A DNA stretch of 64,000 nucleotides, taken from the NCBI RefSeq assembly GCF_007993935.1, contig NZ_VITY01000010.1:314331-378330 (forward strand), in the 5' to 3' direction. Every line of letters begins with the position of its first letter. The first letter of the stretch is position 1. The notes under the pieces are model-generated. The model was not told the origin of the DNA and ran no database searches. It saw nothing but the letters and a program-made list of their open reading frames with translations. Source of the stretch: Bradyrhizobium macuxiense (GTDB lineage: Bacteria; Pseudomonadota; Alphaproteobacteria; Rhizobiales; Xanthobacteraceae). Shown in pieces: positions 27,939 through 37,085 of this stretch. A program made the translations under genes and the position numbers.

Positions 27939-28595
27939 GCCGCATTGATCCGCCGCGACATCAAGATTGCTCTGCGCGTCGGCGGCGGCGCGCTGATCGG
28001 GGTGCTGTTCTTCCTTACCGTCACGGTGCTGATGCCGTTTGCGGTAGGTCCCGATCTGGCGCTGCTGTCACGGCTCGGCCCCGCCATCCTCTGGCTCGGC
28101 GCGCTGCTGGCGAGCCTATTGACCCTCGATCGCCTGTTCACGGCCGACCACGAGGACGGCTCGCTCGACCTGATCGTGATGAGCCGGACACCGCTGGAAC
28201 TCGCCTGCGCGGCCAAGGCCCTGGCGCACTGGATCGCCGCCGGCCTGCCGCTGATCGTCGCGACCCCGGTGCTCGGCCTGTTGCTCAACCTCGACGGCAC
28301 GGCGACGCTTGCCGTTGCGGCCACGCTGCTGGCGGGAACACCGGCGCTGACCTTCACCGGCATGATCGGTGCGGCGCTGGCGGTGACCCTGCATCGCGGC
28401 GGGTTGCTGCTGGCGGTGCTGGTGCTGCCGCTGTCGATCCCGGTGCTGATCTTCGGCGTCGCGGCCTCACAGGCGGCGATCTCGGGGCCGCTGCCGTTTG
28501 GAACACCGTTCTCGATCCTCTGCGCGCTGTCGCTTGCCAGCCTCGTGATCGGCCCGTTTGCGGCCGCCGCGAGCCTGCGGCACGGGCTGGACTGA
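27927..28595 (+). CDS. ccmB: Heme exporter protein CcmB
   Basis: Membrane subunit of the CcmABCD complex. 222 residues with six hydrophobic segments. It starts MSALAALIRRDIKIALRVGG and has FTADHEDGSLDLIVMS, characteristic of CcmB. Reading from ATG 27927 gives the family's usual length, so the gene is intact despite the repeat just upstream. It overlaps the 92-codon ORF stop by ATGA. Confidence 0.93.
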   Translation: MSALAALIRRDIKIALRVGGGALIGVLFFLTVTVLMPFAVGPDLALLSRLGPAILWLGALLASLLTLDRLFTADHEDGSLDLIVMSRTPLELACAAKALAHWIAAGLPLIVATPVLGLLLNLDGTATLAVAATLLAGTPALTFTGMIGAALAVTLHRGGLLLAVLVLPLSIPVLIFGVAASQAAISGPLPFGTPFSILCALSLASLVIGPFAAAASLRHGLD

Positions 28596-28659
28596 TCAAA
28601 TCTCGCCGAGGGGAATTCGGCCAATTGCCTCGCTCCCAGCGGACGACTATCAGGGTGCC

Positions 28660-29445
28660 ATGAAGCTGACCGAGACGCTGACCGACCTTGCCAACCCGAC
28701 CAGGTTTCTGGCGCTGACCGCGCGCATCCTGCCGTGGCTCGCGGCCGCGACCGCGATCCTGCTCGCGATCGGGCTCTACCAGTCGGCAATGGCGCCCGAC
28801 GACTACCAGCAGGGCGCCACGGTCAAGATCATGTTCATCCACGTGCCGAACGCGTGGCTGTCGATGTTCGTCTGGAGCGTCATGAGCGTGGCCGCGCTCG
28901 GCACGCTGGTGTGGCGGCACCCGCTCGCCGATGTCGCCGCGAAAGCCGCCGCGCCGATCGGCGCCGCCTTCACCTTCCTTGCGCTCGTCACCGGCTCGCT
29001 GTGGGGCCGGCCGATGTGGGGCACCTACTGGGAGTGGGATGCGCGGCTGACTTCGGTCTTGATCCTGTTCCTGATGTATCTCGGCCTGATGGCGCTGTGG
29101 CGCGCGGTCGAGGACCCTTCGCGCGCGGCACGGGCGGCGGCGGTGCTGACCCTGGTCGGTGCGATCAACATCCCGATCATCAAATTCTCGGTCGACTGGT
29201 GGAACACGCTGCATCAGCCGGCATCCGTGCTCCGGATGGGCGGATCGACGCTGGACAAGGCATTCCTGTGGCCGCTGCTGGTGATGGCGATCGCGTTCTC
29301 GCTGCTCTTCATCACCCTGCACCTCGCGGCAATGCGCAACGAGATCCTGCGCCGGCGCGTGCGCAGCCTGCAGATGATGCAGGCGAGTCGCGTCTCGTTC
29401 ACGGGCGAGGCGAGCAGTGGTCCAAAAGAAATTGGAGCGGCGTGA
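28660..29445 (+). CDS. ccmC: Heme exporter protein CcmC
   Basis: Integral membrane heme-handling protein that loads heme onto CcmE. 261 residues, six hydrophobic segments. The tryptophan-rich periplasmic motif WGRPMWGTYWEWDARLTS is complete, and the flanking His residues are present (MFIHVPNAW and WWNTLHQP). ATG 28660 was chosen; it lies 64 bp after the ccmB stop. Part of ccmABCDG, the Bradyrhizobium cyc-type arrangement. Confidence 0.95.
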   Translation: MKLTETLTDLANPTRFLALTARILPWLAAATAILLAIGLYQSAMAPDDYQQGATVKIMFIHVPNAWLSMFVWSVMSVAALGTLVWRHPLADVAAKAAAPIGAAFTFLALVTGSLWGRPMWGTYWEWDARLTSVLILFLMYLGLMALWRAVEDPSRAARAAAVLTLVGAINIPIIKFSVDWWNTLHQPASVLRMGGSTLDKAFLWPLLVMAIAFSLLFITLHLAAMRNEILRRRVRSLQMMQASRVSFTGEASSGPKEIGAA

Positions 29446-29447
29446 CG

Positions 29448-29627
29448 ATGTCGCTTGGTCCCTACGCCTCCTTCATCGTGACGTCCTATGCGCTGGTCAC
29501 AGCCGTCGTGCTGCTTCTGATCGTCTGGATCGTCGCCGACTATCGCCGCCAGCAGGCGCGCCTCAAGGAGATCGAGGCCAGCGGCGTCACGCGCCGCTCC
29601 GGCCGCAGCGCGGCGGATATTCGATGA
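29448..29627 (+). CDS. ccmD: Heme exporter protein CcmD
   Basis: Small single-span protein of 59 residues that binds CcmC. One membrane segment ALVTAVVLLLIVWIVADY followed by a basic helical tail YRRQQARLKEIEASGVTRR, the usual CcmD plan. The start ATG is 2 nt after the ccmC stop, and the TGA overlaps the ccmG start (ATGA). Confidence 0.9.
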   Translation: MSLGPYASFIVTSYALVTAVVLLLIVWIVADYRRQQARLKEIEASGVTRRSGRSAADIR

Positions 29628-30217
29628 GCGAGCAGACAACCAACAGCCCGCCGCAAGCCCGCCGCCTGCTGGTGGTGCTGCCGCTGCTGATCTTCCTCGG
29701 CCTCGCCGGGCTGTTCCTGCTGCGGCTCTATGGCGGCGATCCCTCGCGCATTCCGTCGGCGCTGATCGGACGGCCGGCGCCGCAGACCGCCCTGCCCGCG
29801 CTCGACGGTCTCATGAAGGACGGCGCACCCGTTCCGGGTCTCGACCCCGCCGCGTTCAAGGGCAAGGTCAGCGTCGTCAACGTCTGGGCATCCTGGTGCG
29901 TGCCGTGCCATGACGAAGCGCCGTTGCTCACCGAGCTCAGCAAGGACAAGCGCTTCCAGATCATCGGCATCAACTACAAGGACTCGCCCGAGAACGCGCG
30001 GCGCTTCCTCGGCCGCTACGGCAACCCGTTCGGCATTGTCGGCGTCGACGGCAACGGCCGCGCCTCGATCGAGTGGGGCGTCTACGGCGTGCCCGAGACC
30101 TTCCTGGTCGGGCGCGAAGGCAAGATCGTCTACAAGCTGGTCGGCCCGGTGACGCCTGAGAACGTCAACAGCGTGCTCAAGGCCGAGATCGAGAAGGCAC
30201 TGCGCGCCGGACAGTAA
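29624..30217 (+). CDS. ccmG: DsbE/CcmG family thiol:disulfide interchange protein
   Basis: Membrane-anchored periplasmic thioredoxin that keeps apocytochrome c cysteines reduced. 197 residues. N-terminal anchor LLVVLPLLIFLGLAGLFLL, thioredoxin fold with active site WASWCVPCHDEAP (near 90) and the Gly-Val-cis-Pro GVYGVPETFLVG typical of CcmG. Last gene of the ccm operon, coupled to ccmD by a 4-bp overlap. Confidence 0.95.
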   Translation: MSEQTTNSPPQARRLLVVLPLLIFLGLAGLFLLRLYGGDPSRIPSALIGRPAPQTALPALDGLMKDGAPVPGLDPAAFKGKVSVVNVWASWCVPCHDEAPLLTELSKDKRFQIIGINYKDSPENARRFLGRYGNPFGIVGVDGNGRASIEWGVYGVPETFLVGREGKIVYKLVGPVTPENVNSVLKAEIEKALRAGQ

Positions 30218-30387
30218 GCGCACCGTCATTCAGCGGTGCCGTGAACCGCTGGTGAACGGCGAGCGAAAATGCCTGCGACAAAATACTTCGACAGGTTTAT
30301 CTGCGGTTCATTTCACGGCCACGGCAACGCCACGAACGCAACCCCAACTCAGCAGCGTTGACATCAACGTTCCTCTGGAGGGGACAT

Positions 30388-30765
30388 ATGCGCAAGACCA
30401 CGCTCGCTTCACTTCTCGCCACCGCGCTCACGCTCGGCATGCTGACGGCCACGCCGTCGATGGCCCAGAGCACTCAGCCGGCCACGCCCGCCACCAAATC
30501 GGAAACCAGCAAGATGGCCCCCGCGCCGAAGGCTGTGGCACCCGACGCGAAGACGACGGGGATGGCGAAGGACGACCTGCTCGACATCAACAGCGCGAGC
30601 TCCGACCAGCTCGACGCGTTGCCTGGTGTCGGCAAGGCCTATTCGGCCGCGATCATCAAGGGCCGCCCCTACAAGGGCAAGGATGAACTGGTGCAGAAGA
30701 ACATCCTGCCGCAGGCGACCTACGACAAGATCAAGGACAAGATCGTCGCCAAGCATAAGAGCTGA
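30388..30765 (+). CDS. Exported helix-hairpin-helix (ComEA-like) protein
   Basis: 125 residues: a signal peptide (ASLLATALTLGMLTATPSMAQ), a Thr/Pro/Ala-rich spacer (about 25-65), then a ComEA-type HhH repeat DLLDINSASSDQLDALPGVG with AYSAAIIKGRPYKGKDEL. The family binds DNA or peptides non-specifically. GGAGGGG precedes the ATG at 30388. It is 170 bp after ccmG and probably has its own promoter. The combination of signal peptide and HhH suggests a periplasmic DNA-binding role, unproven. Confidence 0.85.
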   Translation: MRKTTLASLLATALTLGMLTATPSMAQSTQPATPATKSETSKMAPAPKAVAPDAKTTGMAKDDLLDINSASSDQLDALPGVGKAYSAAIIKGRPYKGKDELVQKNILPQATYDKIKDKIVAKHKS

Positions 30766-30780
30766 TGGTGACCGCCTTCA

Positions 30781-30807
30781 CCTCTCCCCGTTTCTCACGG
30801 GGAGAGG
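30781..30807. repeat. Short perfect palindrome after the HhH gene
   Basis: CCTCTCCCCG, 7-nt loop, CGGGGAGAGG. There is no T-run, so it is probably a remnant of the CCTCTCCCC-type intergenic repeats (compare 55301) and not a terminator. Confidence 0.6.
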
Positions 30808-30824
30808 TCGAAGCTCTTGCCTCT

Positions 30825-30904
30825 CGTCATTGCGAGCGCAGCGAAGCAATCCATCGTTCCACATATGCCGCGCAATGGATTGCTTCGCTGCGCTCGCAAT
30901 GACG
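30825..30904. repeat. Palindromic repeat, CGTCATTGCGAGCGCAGCGAAGCAATCC type, plain form
   Basis: Arms CGTCATTGCGAGCGCAGCG and CGCTGCGCTCGCAATGACG, about 19 bp each and perfectly complementary, with inner AAGCAATCCAT/ATGGATTGCTT. The copy at 41736 has a 40-nt hairpin at the GAGCGCAGCG motif. Confidence 0.88.
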
Positions 30905-30921
30905 GCCAAAAAAGCGGCTAT

Positions 30922-31521
30922 TTACTTCCGCAGGTCGCCGGCGTCGGCCTCGCTGGTTTCCAGCGAGACCGGCTCCAGGTGATAGCGCTTGGTCAGCGGC
31001 ATCTGGGCGATGGCGAAGATCATGGTCAGCGGCGTCACGCCGAACACCTTGAAGTTCACCCAGAAATCCGTGGTCTGGGTGCGCCAGACGATTTCGTTGA
31101 GGATGGCCATGCCGGCGAAGAACAGCGCCCAGCGCATGGTGAGGATGCGCCAGCCCTGCGGCGTCAGGTTGAACATCTGGTCGAACATCACGGCGATGAA
31201 GGAGCGCCCGAACAGCAGCCCGCCGCCGAGCACAGCCGCGAACAGGCCGTAGATGATGGTCGGCTTGACCTTGATGAAGGTCTCATCGTGCAGTACCAAT
31301 GTCAGCGTGCCGAACACCAGCACAATCGCGCCGGTCACCAGCGCCATGATCGGCACGTGTTTCGTTACCACATAGGACGCGATCATCGCCGCGACGATCG
31401 CCACCATGAACGCCGCCGTGGCGACGAACAGATGGTACTTGGCGTTCGCGATGAAGAACACGAGCAGCGGCCCGAGCTCGGTCGCAAGTTTGAACAGCGG
31501 ATGCGGCTGGGTCTTGTCCAT
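30922..31521 (-). CDS. yciB: Septation/intracellular membrane protein A (YciB/IspZ family)
   Basis: 199-residue protein with five hydrophobic segments. The typical PLFKLATELGPLLVFFIAN start, then KPTIIYGLFAAVLGGGL and WALFFAGMAILNEIVWR near the C-terminus. The family is linked to cell envelope synthesis and septation. The start ATG 31521 is typical; it lies downstream of ftsY in the same direction, so it may be co-transcribed. Confidence 0.9.
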   Translation of the reverse strand: MDKTQPHPLFKLATELGPLLVFFIANAKYHLFVATAAFMVAIVAAMIASYVVTKHVPIMALVTGAIVLVFGTLTLVLHDETFIKVKPTIIYGLFAAVLGGGLLFGRSFIAVMFDQMFNLTPQGWRILTMRWALFFAGMAILNEIVWRTQTTDFWVNFKVFGVTPLTMIFAIAQMPLTKRYHLEPVSLETSEADAGDLRK

Positions 31522-31558
31522 TAATTCTCTGTGTTGGTTTGAGACATGATTTTCGAGG

Positions 31559-32506
31559 TCATGCCTCGATCCCGGCAATCGCCTTGGCAAAATCCTTCGC
31601 CGTGAAGGGCGCGAGGTCCTCGACGCCTTCGCCGACGCCGATGAAATGCACCGGCAGTCTGTGCTTCTCCGACAGCGCGACAAGGATGCCGCCGCGCGCG
31701 GTGCCGTCAAGCTTGGTCATCACGAGGCCGGTGACACCCGCCGTACGATGAAATGCCTCGACCTGCGACAGCGCATTTTGTCCCACCGTAGCGTCGAGCA
31801 CGAGCAGCACCGCGTGCGGCGCCGATGCATCGACCTTCTTGATGACACGCACGACCTTCTCGAGCTCGTTCATCAGCTCGGACTTGTTCTGCAGCCGGCC
31901 GGCGGTATCGATCAGCAGCACGTCGCGCTGCTGCTCCTTGGCCGCGGTCAGCGCGCTGAAGGCGAGGCTTGCCGAATCCGAGCCCTGGGCGCCGGCGATG
32001 ACCGGCGATTTGGTGCGCTCGCCCCAGACCTTGAGCTGCTCGATCGCGGCGGCGCGGAAGGTGTCGCCGGCGGCCAGCATCACCTTGCGGCCCTCGGCGG
32101 CAAATTTGGCGGACAGTTTGCCGATCGTCGTGGTCTTGCCGGAGCCGTTGACGCCGACGACCAGGATGACGAACGGCTGCTTCGAGCCGTCGATCTCGAG
32201 CGGCTTCGCCACCGGCGCCAGCACCTTCTCGACCTCGGTCGCAACGACGTCCTTGACCTCGTCGGCGGAGATCGCCTTGTCGTAGCGGCCCTTGCCGACC
32301 GCCTCCGCAATGCGGACCGCGACATCGGTGCCGAGATCGGCGCGCAGCAGCACATCCTCGATGTCGTCGAGCATGGCCGAATCGAGTTTGCGCTTGGTGA
32401 CGAGGTCCGCGACCGCGGTCCCGATCGAACTCGAGGTCCGCTTCAGGCCGCCCTTCAGGCGCTGCCACCAGCTCTGTTTTGGAGTTCCTGCAGTGGTATC
32501 GTTCAT
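31559..32506 (-). CDS. ftsY: Signal recognition particle receptor FtsY
   Basis: SRP receptor GTPase that docks ribosome-SRP complexes at the membrane. 315 residues with a short N-terminal region, so the long acidic A domain of E. coli FtsY is missing, as in other alphaproteobacteria. N domain (about 20-100), G1 GVNGSGKTTTIGKL near 118, AAGDTFRAAAIEQL, DTAGRLQNKSELMNEL, TKLDGTARGG and GVGEGVEDLAPF at the end. Its partner ffh is 8 kb away. Confidence 0.95.
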   Translation of the reverse strand: MNDTTAGTPKQSWWQRLKGGLKRTSSSIGTAVADLVTKRKLDSAMLDDIEDVLLRADLGTDVAVRIAEAVGKGRYDKAISADEVKDVVATEVEKVLAPVAKPLEIDGSKQPFVILVVGVNGSGKTTTIGKLSAKFAAEGRKVMLAAGDTFRAAAIEQLKVWGERTKSPVIAGAQGSDSASLAFSALTAAKEQQRDVLLIDTAGRLQNKSELMNELEKVVRVIKKVDASAPHAVLLVLDATVGQNALSQVEAFHRTAGVTGLVMTKLDGTARGGILVALSEKHRLPVHFIGVGEGVEDLAPFTAKDFAKAIAGIEA

Positions 32507-32555
32507 GGCGCGGACGTGTTAGCCGTTTCGGCTCACAAACGAAAGTCTCGACGAA

Positions 32556-33257
32556 TTGATCGATGTTCCCCAATTGACCGCGGAAGAAATCCTAGCGCGG
32601 GTGCTCCACCGTGACGGGTTGATGCTGGTCATCGACAAGCCGGCCGGCATGCCGGTGCATCGCGGCCCCAAGGGCGGGCCCAACCTGGAGGCCTCCTTCG
32701 ACGCGTTGCGGTTCGGCCTGCCGCGGCCGCCGGTGCTGGCGCATCGGCTGGACAAGGACACCTCCGGCTGCCTCGTCCTGGGACGCCACCGCAAGGCGAC
32801 CGCCTCGCTCGGGCTGCTGTTCAAGCACAGCAAGATCTCGAAGACCTATTGGACCGTCGTCGAGGGCGGCCCGGCCGAGGACGAGGGCACCATCGACATG
32901 CCGCTCGGCCGGCTCAACGCCGAGCGCGGCTGGTGGCAGAAGCCGGACCCGGACGGGCAGAAGGCGATCACCAACTGGAAGGTGCTGGGACGCGGCGACG
33001 GCCTCGCCTGGCTGGCGATGGAGCCGGTCACCGGCCGCACCCATCAGCTGCGGGTGCATTCGGCGGCGACGGGCTGGCCGATCGTCGGCGACAATATTTA
33101 TGGCAACGGTCCGCGCTTCGGCGAGCCGACCTTGCATCTGCATTCCCGCGAAATCGGCATCCCGATTTCCCGCAACAAGGACCCGGTCCATGTGGTCGCG
33201 CCGGCGCCGGAGCATATGTGGCAGCGGCTCAGGGCCTGCGGCTGGACCGGCCAGTGA
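32556..33257 (+). CDS. RluA-family RNA pseudouridine synthase
   Basis: 233 residues. Catalytic Asp in the family motif HRLDKDTSGCLVLG (near residue 62), then GRTHQLRVHSAATGWPIVGD (near 165), which marks the RluA/RluC/D superfamily. There is no N-terminal S4 domain, so it is an RluA-like single domain enzyme; rRNA or tRNA site unknown. The longest open frame starts with a TTG at 32556 just after an in-frame stop at 32520; no ATG precedes the conserved DGLMLVIDKPAG. It is divergent from ftsY across a 49-bp gap. Confidence 0.85.
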   Translation: MIDVPQLTAEEILARVLHRDGLMLVIDKPAGMPVHRGPKGGPNLEASFDALRFGLPRPPVLAHRLDKDTSGCLVLGRHRKATASLGLLFKHSKISKTYWTVVEGGPAEDEGTIDMPLGRLNAERGWWQKPDPDGQKAITNWKVLGRGDGLAWLAMEPVTGRTHQLRVHSAATGWPIVGDNIYGNGPRFGEPTLHLHSREIGIPISRNKDPVHVVAPAPEHMWQRLRACGWTGQ

Positions 33258-33362
33258 TCTCCGGGGTTTTACGGACCATTATCCTTTACGGAACCTTCAG
33301 CCTCGTCCGGTAGTCCTGCAGGCGGCTTAGAAAAGCGCATCACGACGGGCTCAGGACGAGCA

Positions 33363-34502
33363 ATGCTGACTGCCGGGCAGGCAATTGTCGACGAAGTCGA
33401 GGCGGCGATACGCGCCGGCTCCGCCGAAAAATGCATCGCCACCGCCAAGCGTGTCACTGACCTGTTCCTCGCCTCCGCCGGCAGTTTCAACAGTGAACAG
33501 GTCGAGCTGTTCGACAACGTGCTCGATCGGCTGGTCAAGACCATCGAGCTGAGGGCGCTTGCCGACATCAGCGCCCGGATGGCGCTCACCGACATCAGCG
33601 AGCAGCTCGCACCGGTGACCCAGGCTCCGCCCGCGATCATTCGCCGCCTCGCTGGCAATGACGAGATCAGGATCGCGCGGCCGGTCTTGCAGGAATCGTC
33701 GCGGCTCAGCGCGGACGACCTGGTCGAGATCGCGCAGACCAAGAGCGAGCAGCATCTGCTCGCCGTCGCCGGCCGCTGGTGGCTGAAGGAAGTCGTCACC
33801 GATGCACTCCTGGCGCGTCGCTTCGCCAGTGTGAGCCGCCGCCTGGTCAACAATCCCGGCGCCAAGGTATCGCCGGACGGATTTGCGGTCATCCTCGCGC
33901 AGGCCGAGTACGATCCGGTTCTCGCCGTCGAGACCGGCATCCGCGCCGACCTGCCGTCGGAGCTCCGCCTTCAGCTGCTGCGCCGCGCGACCGAAGAGGT
34001 TCGCGGCCGTCTGCTGGAACGCGCCCCACCGTATTTGTTCGAGGAGATCCGGCACGCGATCGCCGCGGTTGCGGCCGGCGTCGAGCGTGACATGTCGCAG
34101 GTCCGCGATTTCACCGCGGCCAGGCGTCACATCGCAAAGCTCAGGGATAGCGGCGAGCTCAATGAAGCCGCGCTGTTGGGCTTTGCCAGGCAGCGAAAAT
34201 ATGAAGAGACCGTCGTGGCGCTGGCGGATCTTGCGCAGTCGAGCATCGAGGTGATCCGCTCGCTGATGCAAAGCCTGCGCAGTGAGGGCCTGCTGGTGCC
34301 GTGCCGCGCGGCTGGCCTGAGCTGGGAGACCACCGCCGCGGTGATGGAATGCCGCTACACGACTGGCTCCATGGGCCCCGTCGAGCTCGCCCACGCGAAA
34401 GGCCAGTTCACGAAAATGACCCGCGAAAACGCCGATCGCCTGCTGCGATTCTGGCAGGTTCGCGCGTCGCAGCCGCCAAGGCCGGGGGGACGCGCGCACT
34501 GA
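33363..34502 (+). CDS. DUF2336 family protein
   Basis: 379 residues, soluble, mostly helical. It belongs by pattern to DUF2336, an alphaproteobacterial family with HEAT-like helical repeats and no assigned function. Features: an N-terminal helical region, then RRLAGNDEIRIARPVLQESS (about 98-117), the family core, further HEAT-like helices in the middle, and TSGSM-like segment near the end. A TCACCCGC-GT-GCGGGTGA palindrome follows at 34561, with no T-run. Confidence 0.82.
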   Translation: MLTAGQAIVDEVEAAIRAGSAEKCIATAKRVTDLFLASAGSFNSEQVELFDNVLDRLVKTIELRALADISARMALTDISEQLAPVTQAPPAIIRRLAGNDEIRIARPVLQESSRLSADDLVEIAQTKSEQHLLAVAGRWWLKEVVTDALLARRFASVSRRLVNNPGAKVSPDGFAVILAQAEYDPVLAVETGIRADLPSELRLQLLRRATEEVRGRLLERAPPYLFEEIRHAIAAVAAGVERDMSQVRDFTAARRHIAKLRDSGELNEAALLGFARQRKYEETVVALADLAQSSIEVIRSLMQSLRSEGLLVPCRAAGLSWETTAAVMECRYTTGSMGPVELAHAKGQFTKMTRENADRLLRFWQVRASQPPRPGGRAH

Positions 34503-34606
34503 GTGCGTGGCGCGCGGGATTGGTTCTGCTTTAACCTGTCAAACAGCTCGTTCCGTGTTGTCACCCGCGTGCGGGTGATCAGCGTGAGTCCACGGCTCTT
34601 CCCACG

Positions 34607-34729
34607 CGTCGTCCTGGCGAAAGCCAGGACCCATAACCACCGCATTGGATCATGAACGGGATCGTGGCCCCAGCGTCGCACAACAATGACCGATTGGGGT
34701 AATGGGTCCTGGCTTGCGCCAGGACGACG
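34607..34729. repeat. Palindromic repeat, CGTCGTCC-GGCGAAAGCC-GGACCCATA type, copy 1
   Basis: Outer arms GTCGTCCTGGCGAAAGCCAGGACCCATAA and its facing half TGGGTCCTGGCTTGCGCCAGGACGAC. The centre differs from the copies at 38527, 60264 and 63818. Located between DUF2336 and mtaB stops. Confidence 0.85.
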
Positions 34730-34740
34730 GAGATGAAGTC

Positions 34741-36015
34741 TCAGCGGTTGCATGCAACGAGGTGTGTGCCATCGTGACCGGCCATCACAAGCCGCCGCAC
34801 CGTACCCGGTTCATCGCCATCGATCGCGACCGGCAGGAAATGCTCGGTACGGCCCTGCCGCTCGCTCTCGATCAGCACCTCGCGCGTCGCGCCGACTTCC
34901 GCGGCAAGCCGCCGCAGCAGCGCGGCTTCGCCGGCCGAACGCAGCCGCCTGCCGCGTTCCTTGATCGCGCCGCCTGCGACCTGCGGCATCCGCGCAGCGG
35001 GCGTGCCGGGACGCTTCGAATAGGGGAACACATGCAGGAAGGTGAGGTCGCATTGCTCGACCAGATCGAGCGAGCGCGCGAACATCTCCTCAGACTCGGT
35101 CGGGAAGCCCGCGATGATGTCGGCGCCGAACGCGATGTCGGGCCGCAGCCGGCGCACCTGCGCGCAGAAATCGATCGCGTCCTGGCGTGAGTGCCGGCGC
35201 TTCATCCGCTTCAGGATCATGTCGTCGCCGGACTGCAACGACAGATGCAGATGCGGCATCAGCCGCGCGTCGTCGGCGATGACGTCGAGCAAGTCACGAT
35301 CCGCCTCGATCGAATCGATCGAGGAGATGCGCAGCCGCTTCAGCTCGGGCACGCGACGCAGGATCTGCCGGGTCAACCGGCCGAGCTTCGGGGCACCCGG
35401 CAGGTCGGCGCCATAGCTCGTCAGATCGACGCCGGTCAGCACGATCTCGGCATGGCCGCGCTCGACCAGCGCGCGGACCTGATCGACCACTGCGCCCATC
35501 GGCACCGAGCGCGAATTGCCGCGACCATAGGGGATGATGCAGAAGGTGCAGCGATGATCGCAGCCGTTCTGCACCTGCACGAACACCCGCGGCAGGCCGC
35601 GCTCGAAGCCGTCGAGCAGATGCGGCGCCATCTCCCTCACCGCCATGATATCGGCGACCGCGACTTTCTCACTTGCACCGATATCGAATGCTGAACGTGT
35701 CGCGCGCCAGGCGTCGCCGCGCATCTTCTCGTCATTGCCGACGACGCGATCGACCTCGGCCATCTCGGCGAACATTTCGGCCTGCGTCTGCGCCGCGCAG
35801 CCGGTGACCACGATGCGCGCCTCGGGGCGTTCGCGTTTCAGCTTGCGGATCGACTGCCGGGCCTGCGCCACGGCCTCATTGGTGACGGCGCAGCTGTTGA
35901 TGACGATGGTGTCGGAAAGTCCCGCCTGCTCCGCCTCGCGGCGAATCACTTCGGATTCGAACGAATTGAGGCGACAGCCAAAGGTGACGACATCGACGCC
36001 CATAACCGATCTCAC
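34741..36015 (-). CDS. mtaB: tRNA N6-threonylcarbamoyladenosine methylthiotransferase MtaB
   Basis: Radical-SAM enzyme that adds methylthio to t6A37 of tRNA. 424 residues, full length. N-terminal UPF0004 domain with three Cys (FGCRLNSFESE, INSCAVTNEA, VTGCAAQTQAE) for the auxiliary cluster, radical-SAM CxxxCxxC in GCDHRCTFCIIPYGRG (near 152), SRS following, and a TRAM-like C-terminus. The alternative MiaB is excluded by the FGCRLN start. It starts 6 bp after the dapF stop, so dapF-mtaB is a likely operon. Confidence 0.93.
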   Translation of the reverse strand: MRSVMGVDVVTFGCRLNSFESEVIRREAEQAGLSDTIVINSCAVTNEAVAQARQSIRKLKRERPEARIVVTGCAAQTQAEMFAEMAEVDRVVGNDEKMRGDAWRATRSAFDIGASEKVAVADIMAVREMAPHLLDGFERGLPRVFVQVQNGCDHRCTFCIIPYGRGNSRSVPMGAVVDQVRALVERGHAEIVLTGVDLTSYGADLPGAPKLGRLTRQILRRVPELKRLRISSIDSIEADRDLLDVIADDARLMPHLHLSLQSGDDMILKRMKRRHSRQDAIDFCAQVRRLRPDIAFGADIIAGFPTESEEMFARSLDLVEQCDLTFLHVFPYSKRPGTPAARMPQVAGGAIKERGRRLRSAGEAALLRRLAAEVGATREVLIESERQGRTEHFLPVAIDGDEPGTVRRLVMAGHDGTHLVACNR

Positions 36016-36021
36016 GCCAGA

Positions 36022-36900
36022 TCAGGCGACGCTGGCGAACAGCGCCGGATCGAAGCGGCCCTCATATTCGAAATCGGCGGTGCCGGTCATCAGCACGTGA
36101 TCGTCGCGCTCGCGCCATTCGATGCCGAGCTTGCCGCCGGGCAGCGTGATCTCGACGATCCGGTTGGCGCGCTTCAGCCGCGCCGCCGCAACCGCCGTCG
36201 CGCAGGCCGCCGAGCCGCAGGCCCTGGTCAGGCCGGCGCCGCGCTCCCAGGTGCGGATCGTGATGTGGTCGCGATTGACGATATGGGCCAGCGTGATGTT
36301 GGCGCGCTCCGGGAAGATCGGATGGTTTTCCAACAGCGGCCCGAAACGTTCGAGGTCATAGGCATTGACGTCGTCGACCCAGAACACCGCGTGCGGATTG
36401 CCCATCGAGACCACCGAGGGCGAATGCAGCACCGGATTGTCGATCGGCCCGACCTGCAGCTCGATGTAGCGGGTGTCGCGGAATTCCTCAGCCAGCGGAA
36501 TGTCCTGCCAGCCGAACTTCGGCGCGCCCATGTCGACGGTGTAGAGATCGGGCGCCGGCCCCTGCCAGCAATTGAGCAGGCCGGCACGGGTCTGGAACGT
36601 CGCCGTGGTCTGGCCGGTCTTCTCGAAGATCCGCCGCACCACGCAGCGCATGCCGTTGCCGCAGGCCCCGGCCTCCGAGCCGTCATTGTTGTAGATCGTG
36701 ATGTACGCTTCGGTGCCGTCGAGCCGCGGCGGCTGCAGCACCATCAGCTGGTCATACGGCGCTCCGGCCGGCGACGCCACCGCGCGCGCCTCGGCTGCCG
36801 AGACTTGTGCCCGACCTTGGGAATCGCGCAGGTCGACGACGACGATCTCGTTGCCGATGCCGTTCATCTTGGCGAATGCGTGATTGGCGAGCGCGCTCAT
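36022..36900 (-). CDS. dapF: Diaminopimelate epimerase
   Basis: Converts LL- to meso-diaminopimelate for lysine and peptidoglycan. 292 residues. The two catalytic cysteines are in EAGACGNGMRC (near 80) and RACGSAACATAVAA (near 230), on the two pseudo-symmetric halves. KMNGIGNEIVVVDLRD is the typical N-terminus. ATG 36900 matches homologues; a start 25 codons upstream is unlikely. First of a probable dapF-mtaB operon. Confidence 0.95.
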   Translation of the reverse strand: MSALANHAFAKMNGIGNEIVVVDLRDSQGRAQVSAAEARAVASPAGAPYDQLMVLQPPRLDGTEAYITIYNNDGSEAGACGNGMRCVVRRIFEKTGQTTATFQTRAGLLNCWQGPAPDLYTVDMGAPKFGWQDIPLAEEFRDTRYIELQVGPIDNPVLHSPSVVSMGNPHAVFWVDDVNAYDLERFGPLLENHPIFPERANITLAHIVNRDHITIRTWERGAGLTRACGSAACATAVAAARLKRANRIVEITLPGGKLGIEWRERDDHVLMTGTADFEYEGRFDPALFASVA

Positions 36901-37085
36901 CGATTTTCCCAAATTCTGCCCGGTTATATGGCGAGTGGTGGCCGGAAGGCCAGTCTGAATGGCCCTATGACACATCTGTCATGGGACGAATGCAGAACTC
37001 GCGTGTTAGGAATATCGCACCTCGCGGACCGCGCGCGCCGGGACAGATCGAGCGGCCGCCTGAGGAAGGGGATGGAGAAGTATCA